Below are positions 16,704 through 25,881 of a stretch of DNA of 64,000 nt, in pieces. Every line of letters begins with the position of its first letter. Position 1 is the first letter of the stretch. Below the pieces are notes generated by a model that worked only from the letters and a program-made list of their open reading frames with translations, was not told where the DNA came from and searched no databases. The position numbers were made by a program, and so were the translations under genes. The DNA comes from Legionella tucsonensis (GTDB lineage Bacteria > Pseudomonadota > Gammaproteobacteria > Legionellales > Legionellaceae): NCBI RefSeq assembly GCF_001468035.1, contig NZ_LNZA01000001.1, positions 1,836,221 through 1,900,220 of the forward strand. Reading direction: 5' to 3'.

Positions 16704-19700
16704 ATGCAAAATTACTCCAATGCGGATGTCGATGAGTCTATTCAACAAGTAACTACTCCTAGAACTATAGAACATGAACGCTTTTTATCTCTTATTGAAT
16801 TTGCTCAGCAATCTGCTCGTTTAAAACTTAACCCAATCAAAGATGTCAGTAAGCATGGAATATTTCAACGTTTTGAGCATGAATTAATTGCTTTACCAGG
16901 AGTGCATTTCTACACGAGTGAAGACGATCAAGATGAAGTATGGTTACGAATTGAAAGATTAACCGAAACATCACCACCAATACCGGAAGATGATCGATTA
17001 ATCGTATGGTTAGATATATCAAATAAAGCTGAAACAGAACCTCAGTTAAAAAAAGCTGTTGGGTCAGATAAAATTTATGATTCTATCGATCCTGTTACTG
17101 AGAACTCACAAAAACAACAGAATATAATTCTTTTATCTGAATATGAAAATCGCGATACTATAGAAACTCTTTTTCAAAATTACATTAATAATCAATGGAC
17201 TATTTGGTCAACCGAAGAAAAAAAACGTAGACTTACAATCAAATTATATTCTGAGCTTTTTACACTGAAACAACAACTTGAAGGAGCAATTACCGATACA
17301 CAAATTGAATTAGTGTGGGGAATTGGACTTGGTATATGGAAAAGAACAGAATTCAATATTAGATATCCTCTAATTACTCAATCGGCTGAAATTTCATTAA
17401 ATCAAAAAGATATGGCCATTGAAATTCGTCCAAGGCGATCTGTCGAGCCAGTTTTTGAAATTGATGTGTATATGTCTATAGATAATCTAGGGGTAACTGA
17501 CTTTCAGAAAGCATACAATGATATGATTTCACAGCAATCTCAAGACTTGTCACCATTTGAACGACTTTCATATGAACCACAGTTACAATTGGCAGTTACA
17601 CATTTGGATTCTAAAGGTGTTTATTGGCCGAACCAAACCAAAGAGGATGATCGCAAACTACCCGAGGCTAGTGAAGAATTAAAAGTTACTGATACATGGA
17701 TTTTATTTGCCAGACCTCGTAGTAAGAGTCTTTATATTCAAGACTTGGAAAATTTCAAAAAACAATTTAAAGATGAAACGAACCCCGAAATAACAAGCAT
17801 TATCAAAGAAATTATCACAGAGCCTTTAAATGAGCATCGAGAGATAAAGCTTACTAACTTTCGAGGCTTATCAAGCATCAGTTATTCCTCAAACTCAGAA
17901 AGTACGGATGTTACAGAATTATTTTTTCCTCTTCCTTTTAATGAAGAACAAGTAAAAATCGTTCAAAAACTAGAACATTCAAATGGAGTTGTTGTGCAAG
18001 GTCCTCCGGGTACAGGCAAGACACATACTATTGCAAATATTATTGCTCATTATATGGCGAATGGTAAACGTGTACTTGTTACATCGATGAAAGAACCAGC
18101 CCTATCTGTATTAAAAGAAAAATTACCTCCCTCAATCCAACCTCTTGCTATTTCGCTCTTAACTAATGAACAAGAAGGAATGAAACAGTTTGAATTTGCG
18201 ATTTCTAAAATTGCTCAAGAGCTACAGACTATTAATCGTGTTGAATTAGAAAGTGAAATTCGAAATGACGAGCTATTTATTGATAAACTTCATGCTCAAT
18301 TAGCATGGGTTGATCGATCAATTTCAAATTGGGCTATAAATAATATTCAGTCTATCTATATGGATGGTCAAGAGATTCGCCCTGAACAAGCTGCCCAAGA
18401 AATAGCTGAAGCAGATGGAGAATTTAATTGGCTTGACGATTTAATTACCATAGGAGATGAAAATAAACCAAGGTTCGATAATACTGACATAGTTCACTTG
18501 AGAGAAGCCCGGCGTAAATTACAAACAGATCTTATTTATCTTAATAAATCATTACCTAATCTTGAACAAATTCCGAAACTTAATACCATTTTAAATTTAC
18601 ATACCAAATTATTAAAAAATAAGACGCTGAAAGAAGAGGTTTTATCTGACAACTCTCTTCAGTTTGTAGACATATCATCAGATATTTCAGTAATTGAATC
18701 CGTTCTGCAGTGCATTTATGAGTTGCAAAACCTAAGAAAGCAGATTGAAGCTGCAAATAAATCTTGGGTTAAATCATTAGCCCTTTCTTTGAAAAGTACA
18801 GATACAGCTCAAATAATAGATATTATCGAAAAAATTTCTGCTGACGTTAATGAATTACATATTGAAAAAAATTCTTTTTTAGAAAAACCTCTTTCAATAC
18901 CCAAAGATCTTCAATTAACCGAGGATGTTATCCAAGCAATTGCCAATAAAAGCCAAGATAAGCAACCGTTTGGTATAAGTGGGATACTAACAAAACGATC
19001 ATTAATTAAAAAAATTGATGAGATTTTCATTTTAAATAAACCAGCCAAAACCAAAGAAGAATGGCTATATATATACCGTTATGTTTTATTTTGTAACCGA
19101 ACTAATGAGCTGATTTTGAGATGGAATTCGGTTGTTACAGGAATGTCAATCTTCACATTAGTTAGCGAAGAGCAAGCTAACTCATTAAAACTGATAAAAG
19201 AAGATCTAGATATTTATTTTGCAATTAAAAAGAGTAAGGAGCTTGAATCAGAGATTTTAGAACAGTCAGCTTCATTATTACAAAACAACTTATATGATGA
19301 TCTTTTTGAAAATGATCATCGCTTGCTTGAGTTAGTAGATTTTTTTGAAAAAAATATAAATTACTATCACTCATCGAAAGCATGGTCCGATAGAGAAAAT
19401 ATCCTCAACAGTACATTGGGCTTTGATGGTCCAATTTCAGATACAATCAGAACCTTTCTTTCTGAAACATTGGGTGATCCATCGCTTAACGATATTGAAC
19501 TACAAAACCAATGGACAAGTTTGATTGAAGAATTACGACGTATTCAAAATCTTAAACCGGCTTTTGATGACGTACAATCCATAACTGATTTAATATCCCA
19601 ATCTGGCGCTACTCAATGGGCACGAAAACTCAAGGAAAATCCATTAGAGGGTACAATAGATCATTTACTTCCTGATGATTGGCAACAAGCTTGGCACCTT

Positions 19701-21314
19701 CGCCGTTTAGCAAATTACTTTCATTCAATTAATCACTTTGATGAGTTTAAAAAGTTAACATCTCAAAGACATGAGATTGAACGGGAATTAGCAAAAACCT
19801 ATCAAGATACTGTGGCTAAACGTACATGGTTAAAATTATCCAAGAATGCAACACCAGACATTAGAGCTGCTTTACAGGCATTTCAATCGGCAATTTCAAA
19901 AATAGGAAAAGGCACAGGTAAAAGAGCAATTCGTTATCGACGTGATGCTAAAAATGCAGCAGCACTAACCAATAAAGCAATACCTTGCTGGATAATGCCT
20001 CATTATAGAATTTCTGAATCATTACCTCCTGAACTTGGATGTTTTGATCTCGTTATTATTGACGAAGCCTCCCAATCAGATTTGAGCGCACTTCCGGCTA
20101 TTCTTCGTGCAAATAAATTACTTGTTGTTGGTGATGATAAACAAGTTTCACCTGATGGCGTTGGTCTAGAAGAAGAAAAGATAAATAATTTAATGGTTCA
20201 GTTTTTAACAAATCAAGTTGAAATATATAGACAAGCCATGTCACCTGAGCGATCAATCTATGATTTGTGTAAAGTTGTTTTTGCTGATTCACAAGTTATG
20301 TTACGTGAGCATTTTCGTTGTGTAACTCCTATTATTGAATATTCAAAACGTGAATTTTACAACCATGAACTCAAACCATTACGATTACCAACAAAATCAG
20401 AACGGCTAGATCCACCATTAGTAGATATTATTATTGAGGATGGATTTCGTAATAATAAGGAAAATATTGCAGAGGCAAAATTTATTGTTGATGAGATAAG
20501 TAGAATCTGTGACGACCCAAACATGGCAAACAGGACAATTGGTGTAGTTTCGTTGTTAGGTAATGAACAAGCACGAAAAATTTGGGAACTAATTCAACAA
20601 AAGATCTCACCCGATAAAATAACAAATCACCAAATCACTTGTGGGGATGCTCTCACCTTCCAAGGTAAAGAACGAAATATTATGTTTTTATCAATGGTTG
20701 CTACCCGGGAAAACGTTAAAGCCGATACGCGTGACTCATATGCTCAACGATTTAATGTAGCTGCCTCTAGAGCTCGTGATCGAATGTATTTGGTGCGAAG
20801 TGTTGAACTCCAGGATTTAAGTACCGTGGATCGTTTACGGCGTGGTTTGATTGAGCATTTTAATTCGCCTTTTGCTCAGGATGAAATAAAAGTAAAAAAT
20901 CTTCGTGAACTCTGTGAGTCGGGTTTCGAAATGGAAATCTATGATTTACTCGTTGAACGTGGTTATCGAGTTATACCACAAGTGAAAGTCGGAAATTACC
21001 GATTGGACATGGTAGTAGAAGGTCATAATGACACCCGATTAGCAATCGAGTGTGATGGGGATCGGTACCATGATGCGTCGAAGTGGGAAGACGATATGAA
21101 TCGGCAAAGAATCCTTGAACGTGCTGGATGGAAATTTTGGAGATGTTTTGCCTCTACATTTGTTTTGAATAAAAAGTCTATTGTGCAAGATCTAATTCGT
21201 TCATTAACCGAACTCGGTATTGAACCTATTGGAAGTGATGGAGTGATTAATAGTATCCATTGTGAGCAACGTCGCATTAAAGCACTAGCACAAATGGAAA
21301 CAGCAGAGGAATAA
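16704..21314 (+). CDS. UPF1-like SF1 helicase fused to a Vsr/MTES_1575-type nuclease (defence candidate)
   Basis: 1536 residues from ATG 16704; the in-frame TTG at 16692 lacks a ribosome site. Walker A is QGPPGTGKTHTIANII near residue 430, followed by a long helical insertion of some 600 residues. Walker B is VIIDEASQSDLSAL near 1115, then GDDKQVSPDG, an LREHFRC motif, QGKERNIMFLSMVA near 1320, and FNVAASRARDRMYLV. The last 130 residues carry ESGFEMEIYDLLVERGYRV, then YRLDMVVEG, AIECDGDRYH and ILERAGWKFWR, the E-D-ExD pattern of Vsr-like and DUF559-like nucleases. It would unwind and cut foreign DNA or RNA. Monocistronic. No published system name is claimed. Confidence 0.88.
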   Translation: MQNYSNADVDESIQQVTTPRTIEHERFLSLIEFAQQSARLKLNPIKDVSKHGIFQRFEHELIALPGVHFYTSEDDQDEVWLRIERLTETSPPIPEDDRLIVWLDISNKAETEPQLKKAVGSDKIYDSIDPVTENSQKQQNIILLSEYENRDTIETLFQNYINNQWTIWSTEEKKRRLTIKLYSELFTLKQQLEGAITDTQIELVWGIGLGIWKRTEFNIRYPLITQSAEISLNQKDMAIEIRPRRSVEPVFEIDVYMSIDNLGVTDFQKAYNDMISQQSQDLSPFERLSYEPQLQLAVTHLDSKGVYWPNQTKEDDRKLPEASEELKVTDTWILFARPRSKSLYIQDLENFKKQFKDETNPEITSIIKEIITEPLNEHREIKLTNFRGLSSISYSSNSESTDVTELFFPLPFNEEQVKIVQKLEHSNGVVVQGPPGTGKTHTIANIIAHYMANGKRVLVTSMKEPALSVLKEKLPPSIQPLAISLLTNEQEGMKQFEFAISKIAQELQTINRVELESEIRNDELFIDKLHAQLAWVDRSISNWAINNIQSIYMDGQEIRPEQAAQEIAEADGEFNWLDDLITIGDENKPRFDNTDIVHLREARRKLQTDLIYLNKSLPNLEQIPKLNTILNLHTKLLKNKTLKEEVLSDNSLQFVDISSDISVIESVLQCIYELQNLRKQIEAANKSWVKSLALSLKSTDTAQIIDIIEKISADVNELHIEKNSFLEKPLSIPKDLQLTEDVIQAIANKSQDKQPFGISGILTKRSLIKKIDEIFILNKPAKTKEEWLYIYRYVLFCNRTNELILRWNSVVTGMSIFTLVSEEQANSLKLIKEDLDIYFAIKKSKELESEILEQSASLLQNNLYDDLFENDHRLLELVDFFEKNINYYHSSKAWSDRENILNSTLGFDGPISDTIRTFLSETLGDPSLNDIELQNQWTSLIEELRRIQNLKPAFDDVQSITDLISQSGATQWARKLKENPLEGTIDHLLPDDWQQAWHLRRLANYFHSINHFDEFKKLTSQRHEIERELAKTYQDTVAKRTWLKLSKNATPDIRAALQAFQSAISKIGKGTGKRAIRYRRDAKNAAALTNKAIPCWIMPHYRISESLPPELGCFDLVIIDEASQSDLSALPAILRANKLLVVGDDKQVSPDGVGLEEEKINNLMVQFLTNQVEIYRQAMSPERSIYDLCKVVFADSQVMLREHFRCVTPIIEYSKREFYNHELKPLRLPTKSERLDPPLVDIIIEDGFRNNKENIAEAKFIVDEISRICDDPNMANRTIGVVSLLGNEQARKIWELIQQKISPDKITNHQITCGDALTFQGKERNIMFLSMVATRENVKADTRDSYAQRFNVAASRARDRMYLVRSVELQDLSTVDRLRRGLIEHFNSPFAQDEIKVKNLRELCESGFEMEIYDLLVERGYRVIPQVKVGNYRLDMVVEGHNDTRLAIECDGDRYHDASKWEDDMNRQRILERAGWKFWRCFASTFVLNKKSIVQDLIRSLTELGIEPIGSDGVINSIHCEQRRIKALAQMETAEE

Positions 21315-21395
21315 AGGAGCAGTGTAGTCTCGGTGAATGGGTTTGATGAGTATGAGTGCATTTGTTCATAGACCATAGAAAGTTGAAATAGTAAA

Positions 21396-21596
21396 TTAAT
21401 TATTTAAATAAAGATTTTGATGTATCCATTGCTCAATAACATCATAGTGCCAAGATAGTACGCTATTATTCAACTTCACAGGCTTAGGGAATTTTCCAGT
21501 CACCCACCATCTCCGTAACGTAAGTCGGTTTCGACCAATAATTTGCTCAACATCCTTGATAAATAATATTTGCTGTTTAAATTGATGCCCTCTCAT
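21396..21596 (-). CDS. AlpA-like helix-turn-helix regulator
   Basis: 66 residues from the ATG at 21596, preceded by AGGAG (the frame reaches 21680 without a site). FIKDVEQIIGRNRLTLRRWW is the MerR/AlpA-type helix-turn-helix, followed by GKFPKPVKLNNSVLSWHYDV, the typical beta-wing and W-x-x-x-x-I-x-x-W end. AlpA-type proteins act as excisionases or activators of integrase. It has a close paralogue at 32667-32873 in the second island. Confidence 0.8.
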   Translation of the reverse strand: MRGHQFKQQILFIKDVEQIIGRNRLTLRRWWVTGKFPKPVKLNNSVLSWHYDVIEQWIHQNLYLNN

Positions 21597-22226
21597 GGTT
21601 ACTCCTGTATACTCACTCAACCCAACATTATGCTCGATTCGAGTATTTATTAAGTCATAACGAGTAGTAACAATCAACAAATGAATGCAATTATTTTTGA
21701 TAAATTGTCAATCACATTCACGCAATTGCATTGCGCCCTAGAAATATTTATATCAGAATTTCTCATACGGATTAAAATTGTCTACCTCAAGGAAAAAATA
21801 AATTTAGAGTACTATACACACACCTTTCGCACGACAAAAACATGCTATTTATCTATATGATTTATAAATAATTTTTCATAAATTTTGCGAATTTAAATCA
21901 AAAAATGACGGTGAACACATGATGAAGAAAGTGGTGAAAGAATAATCCTTTACCCTACTGCATTAGAGATTGGTTCTTCACCACTCATTCACCACCAATT
22001 CATCGAAATGCACCAAAATGCATCATAGTTTAATCAGCGTTCACCAGATAGAGGTCTGCGAACTTTGAGAAAAAAATACTCCATGCCATTGGCTTGACTA
22101 TTGGCATTACTTGAAGGAAATAACATTGTTTTTGTTAGTTCAGTATCTGCTTTACATGGATTTCAGAACATCTCTTTTGAATTTCCGGCGTTAATGTATT
22201 GAAGATTTTTTTTGAGTAATGAATTG
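21597..22226. other. Intergenic, about 630 bases
   Basis: It is AT-rich. Between about 21920 and 22050 several GGTGAA/TTCACC words occur in both orientations, which may be regulator-binding or replication-type repeats but are too irregular to define. No gene is seen. Confidence 0.35.
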
Positions 22227-22640
22227 TCAAGATTTAGAAGCTGGAAAGCGTTCCATGCAAATGGGATTTCTTCTCAGGATAAAGCAGTCAAAATTTTTCG
22301 AATTGCAATAATAAATAAATATAATATTATCTTTATGAGGTATGGCGGCTTTTTGAGATTCTCCTATGTCGGCTTTTAATGGCTCAAACTCAGATAAGCC
22401 AGTATTTACAGGGAATTCCTCATGCGGGTTTATGGTGGCTTTCCATGGCGGGTTTATGGCGGCTTTATTTTGGACGGAATAATGCCTTGTCGCTAATTGG
22501 CATTTTAAAATTAAATATATCCCCTCAGACTGAATAGTAATAACATCCACAAGGACTAAACCATATAACGATCTTCGAACCTGATCTCGTGAAAAAACCT
22601 GAGGCTCAACGTATAATTGATAATTCATAATAAAATCCAT
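22227..22640 (-). pseudogene. Relic of an lvrA-like gene
   Basis: The first 70 residues match the middle of the intact lvrA at 41529: LYVEP, then SRDQVRRSLYGL against SRQQLRRIIYAL, IYLILKCQLA against QLILKCLLA, and VQNKAAINP against VQNKPDTNP. The N-terminal 50 residues are missing and the rest ends in unrelated sequence. It is divergent from the S24 repressor at 22829, the same arrangement as the repressor and lvrA pair at 41102-42434. It is therefore a decayed ICE regulatory junction. Confidence 0.7.
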
Positions 22641-22718
22641 TTACTCACTTCGTTCTTTCTTCTTATCGTCATAAAGTTCTGATTGTGTTATCTTTTAGAC
22701 GGTGGATTACATAAAAAT

Positions 22719-22755
22719 ACTCATATTGAGTGATTAAACTCATAAAGAGTATAAT
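22719..22755 (+). promoter_or_regulatory. Repressor promoter with two dyad operators
   Basis: ACTCATATTGAGT at 22719-22731 and ACTCATAAAGAGT at 22738-22750 are 13-bp dyads 19 bases apart. TTGAGT (22727-22732), 17 bases, TATAAT (22750-22755) make a promoter for the repressor gene at 22829, covered by both dyads. This is the usual autoregulation layout of phage-type repressors. Confidence 0.65.
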
Positions 22756-22828
22756 TTAGCACGTATTGCACTTAAGTCAATATATGCTAATTGTCTATTT
22801 CTCAGAAACTAGAAGGCTCGGTAACAAT

Positions 22829-23506
22829 ATGAATGTCAAAGAAAAAATTGGGCAACGGATAAAACACGAACGCATAACCAAAGGGTTGACCCGAAAAGCA
22901 TTAGCCGAATTGACTGATAGTTTAAATATTTCCCGAATTAATAATTATGAGCGTGGAGAACGAACTCCTGGCCCAGAGGAAATTACCCAACTTGCAAAAG
23001 CATTAGAAGTCTCCCCTGCTTTTCTAATGGGTTTATCAGATGATCGAGAAGGACAATTTAATAGGTCAGGATTAGGAGCATTAATTCCCCTACTAGATTA
23101 TAAAAAAGCATGTGATCCAAAATTTTATATTGATAAAATAAAGAATGAACTCCATCCCGAAAAATTAACATTTGTCCCTATAAGTCCGGAAATTGCAAGC
23201 ATAATTGATGAAAATGCATTTGCGCTACAAATTAAAGATAACAGTATGGAACCTGAGTTTAGAGCAAATGATATTTTAATCTTAAATCCCAACGCCAAAT
23301 TAAATCCGGGAGATTTTGTTGCAGCTCAAATTGGAAATGAAGATGAAGTTGTTATCCGAAAATATAAGCAATTAACTGTTTCTAAAACAGAACCAGTCTA
23401 TGAATTAATTGCATTAAATGAAGATTGGGCAAATACTCATATTGACCATCAAATTTCATGCAAAATCATTGCAATTGTAATTTATTTGAATAGAAAAATT
23501 AAATAA
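22829..23506 (+). CDS. Phage-type repressor, XRE HTH plus S24 peptidase domain
   Basis: 225 residues from ATG 22829. The N-terminal helix-turn-helix (IGQRIKHERITKGLTRKALAEL and YERGERTPGPEEITQLAKAL) is followed by a LexA-like S24 domain with NSMEPEFRANDILIL (Ser nucleophile) and EDEVVIRKYKQL (Lys). Self-cleavage under DNA damage is therefore possible, which would link island induction to SOS. It is probably the repressor of the dyads just upstream. It precedes the Gabija-like pair by 134 bases and may govern it too. Confidence 0.88.
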   Translation: MNVKEKIGQRIKHERITKGLTRKALAELTDSLNISRINNYERGERTPGPEEITQLAKALEVSPAFLMGLSDDREGQFNRSGLGALIPLLDYKKACDPKFYIDKIKNELHPEKLTFVPISPEIASIIDENAFALQIKDNSMEPEFRANDILILNPNAKLNPGDFVAAQIGNEDEVVIRKYKQLTVSKTEPVYELIALNEDWANTHIDHQISCKIIAIVIYLNRKIK

Positions 23507-23640
23507 ATTAAGCATAACCAACAAGTTAACTAAGTTAGCTTTTTTTAAGTTGGATATAAAATTGTGCAATCCATTTTTCCTATACTATTATCTAAAAACT
23601 CCCATCTTATAAAGAAAGATTTGAATAATAAGGTTAAGTC

Positions 23641-25881
23641 ATGCAAATAGCTCATATTGACATTCAAAATTTTAGGAAGTTGAAAGCTTGTCGTGTGGAA
23701 CTTTCTCAAAAAGAAACTATTTTTGTTGGTGCCAACAACAGTGGTAAAACTTCGGCTATGGATGCCTTAATACTATTTCTGAAGTGTTCTAAAAGGAGAG
23801 ATATTTCCACAAGTGATTTCACGCTATCAAATTGGGTAGAAATAAATAAAATTGCGGAGAGTTGGATTGTTAACACTGATGAGAATAAGATGCTTATCTC
23901 AACCTCATCTTGGGTACCATTCCTACCCGCTATAGATGTATGGATTAAGATCGAAGATGATGAAATCCACTATGTCAGTCACTTATTACCAACACTTGAT
24001 TGGACTGGTGATTTACTTGGAGTTCGGCTTATTTTTGAACCTAAGAATATTGAGGTTCTTTATAATGAATTTACAGAAGCTTATGTATCCGCACGTGATA
24101 CAACCGAAAGGCATAATGTAGATAAAAGCGAAGACCAACACTTATCAATTTCCTTATGGCCAAAATCTATGCACGACTTCCTGAATAGAGAACTGCATAA
24201 ATATTTTATTATTAATGCATACCTACTCGATCCGGAAAAACAATCTGATATTCAAAGTCTTCCTTTAGGAATAGAACCTCTTGATTTTGAGCCGTTTGAT
24301 GGCCTGATCAAAATTGATATTATCAATGCTCAACGAGGGTTTTCGGATGTAAATGCGGATGAAGGCTCCACAAATTCAAATAGGCGACTCTCTTCACAAC
24401 TTAAACAATATTACAGTAAACATCTAGATCCGACTGAATTACCTGATGAAAATGATCTAGACGCACTCTCTGCTATTGATATGGCTAGAGCAGCTTTCGA
24501 TGAAAAATTAAAGGTGAGTTTTAACTCCGCGTTATGTGAGCTTGAAGGACTTAATTATCCAGGATTTGGAAATCCACAGATTGTATTATCAAGTAAAGTA
24601 GATCCTCTTGGAGGACTTAATCATAATGCAGCAGTACAGTTTTCTGTTATTACAAATGATGATTTATCAGGGATTATGCCATTAAGGTTGCCAGAGCAAT
24701 ACAACGGACTAGGTTACCAAAATCTTATATCAATGGTTTTTCATTTAATACGGTTCAGAGATGAATGGATGCGTGTCGGAAAAGCCGGCAAAAAAAAAAG
24801 CGATTCTAATAAATTTATGGAGCCTTTACATCTTGTGCTTATTGAGGAACCAGAAGCACATTTACATGCACAGGTACAGCAGGTTTTCATTAAAAATAGT
24901 TACAAAGTATTAAGAAATCATGACAGTTTAGGTGATAATAAACATTTTCACACACAAATGGTTGTTAGCACCCATTCCAGTCACATAGCACATGAAATTG
25001 ATTTCACCTGCCTACGCTATTTCAAAAGGCACCCAGCGGAAGGTGATAATCCGGTCCCAAGTGCAACTGTTGTAAATCTCACTAAAACTTTTGGTAGTGA
25101 TGCTGATACATCAAAATTTGCAACTCGATATCTTAAAACAACTCACTGCGATCTTTTTTTTGCTGACGCTGCAATTTTGGTGGAAGGACCTGCAGAAAGA
25201 ATGCTTATTCCACATTTTATTTGCTCAAAGTTTCCTCTTTTAGCAAAAAGCTATATCTCTTTGCTGGAAATTGGAGGGAGTCATGCACATCGGTTAAAAC
25301 CTTTAATCGAAGCATTGGGATTATTAACACTAGTCATAACTGATCTTGATTCGCTTATTGGTCGCGAAAAAGCTCCTCCAGAAATAGGAAAAAACCAACT
25401 AACAGGAAATGAAACTCTTAAAAAGTGGATTCCCCAAAATGATGAATTGGATAAACTATTAAACACCAGTTATGAAAATAAAGAAACTGGGGATGGTAAA
25501 ATCCGAGTGGCTTATCAGTATTCTCTAGCTGTAACATTGGAAAATAATAAGAAACAAGATGTAATCCCCTATACTTTTGAAGATGCTTTAGTCTTGAGCA
25601 ATTTTGAATTTTTCAGAAGTAAAAAAGACGCCCGTGGTTTAATGAAGAAAATGGTAGAAGCAGTGAATAAACCTACTCTTAAAGAAGCATGTGAGAAAAT
25701 GTTTGAGGATCTTAAAACTGGTAAGAAGGCTGAAATGGCACTCGAGCTTCTCTATTCCACTGATCCAAGTCATCTACTACCACCAAAATATATCCACGAA
25801 GGATTAAAGTGGCTAGAGCAAAAAATAAGTCTGAGGAATAAGGATTATATTGTGCAGAGTGAAACAAAAATAGGTGCATAA
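23641..25881 (+). CDS. gajA: OLD-family ATP-dependent nuclease (GajA-like)
   Basis: 746 residues. The ABC-type ATPase has Walker A GANNSGKTSAMDAL near residue 35, the ABC/Walker B region LVLIEEPEAHLHAQVQQVF near 398, and the H-loop VVSTHSSHIAHEID near 441. A TOPRIM domain follows with ILVEGPAERMLIPHF near 511 (Glu) and VITDLDS near 565 (D-x-D). This is a class 2 OLD arrangement beside a UvrD-like helicase, which defines Gabija: nucleotide depletion by phage releases nicking activity. It is longer than the canonical GajA (about 580 residues). The stop abuts the helicase start. Confidence 0.85.
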   Translation: MQIAHIDIQNFRKLKACRVELSQKETIFVGANNSGKTSAMDALILFLKCSKRRDISTSDFTLSNWVEINKIAESWIVNTDENKMLISTSSWVPFLPAIDVWIKIEDDEIHYVSHLLPTLDWTGDLLGVRLIFEPKNIEVLYNEFTEAYVSARDTTERHNVDKSEDQHLSISLWPKSMHDFLNRELHKYFIINAYLLDPEKQSDIQSLPLGIEPLDFEPFDGLIKIDIINAQRGFSDVNADEGSTNSNRRLSSQLKQYYSKHLDPTELPDENDLDALSAIDMARAAFDEKLKVSFNSALCELEGLNYPGFGNPQIVLSSKVDPLGGLNHNAAVQFSVITNDDLSGIMPLRLPEQYNGLGYQNLISMVFHLIRFRDEWMRVGKAGKKKSDSNKFMEPLHLVLIEEPEAHLHAQVQQVFIKNSYKVLRNHDSLGDNKHFHTQMVVSTHSSHIAHEIDFTCLRYFKRHPAEGDNPVPSATVVNLTKTFGSDADTSKFATRYLKTTHCDLFFADAAILVEGPAERMLIPHFICSKFPLLAKSYISLLEIGGSHAHRLKPLIEALGLLTLVITDLDSLIGREKAPPEIGKNQLTGNETLKKWIPQNDELDKLLNTSYENKETGDGKIRVAYQYSLAVTLENNKKQDVIPYTFEDALVLSNFEFFRSKKDARGLMKKMVEAVNKPTLKEACEKMFEDLKTGKKAEMALELLYSTDPSHLLPPKYIHEGLKWLEQKISLRNKDYIVQSETKIGA

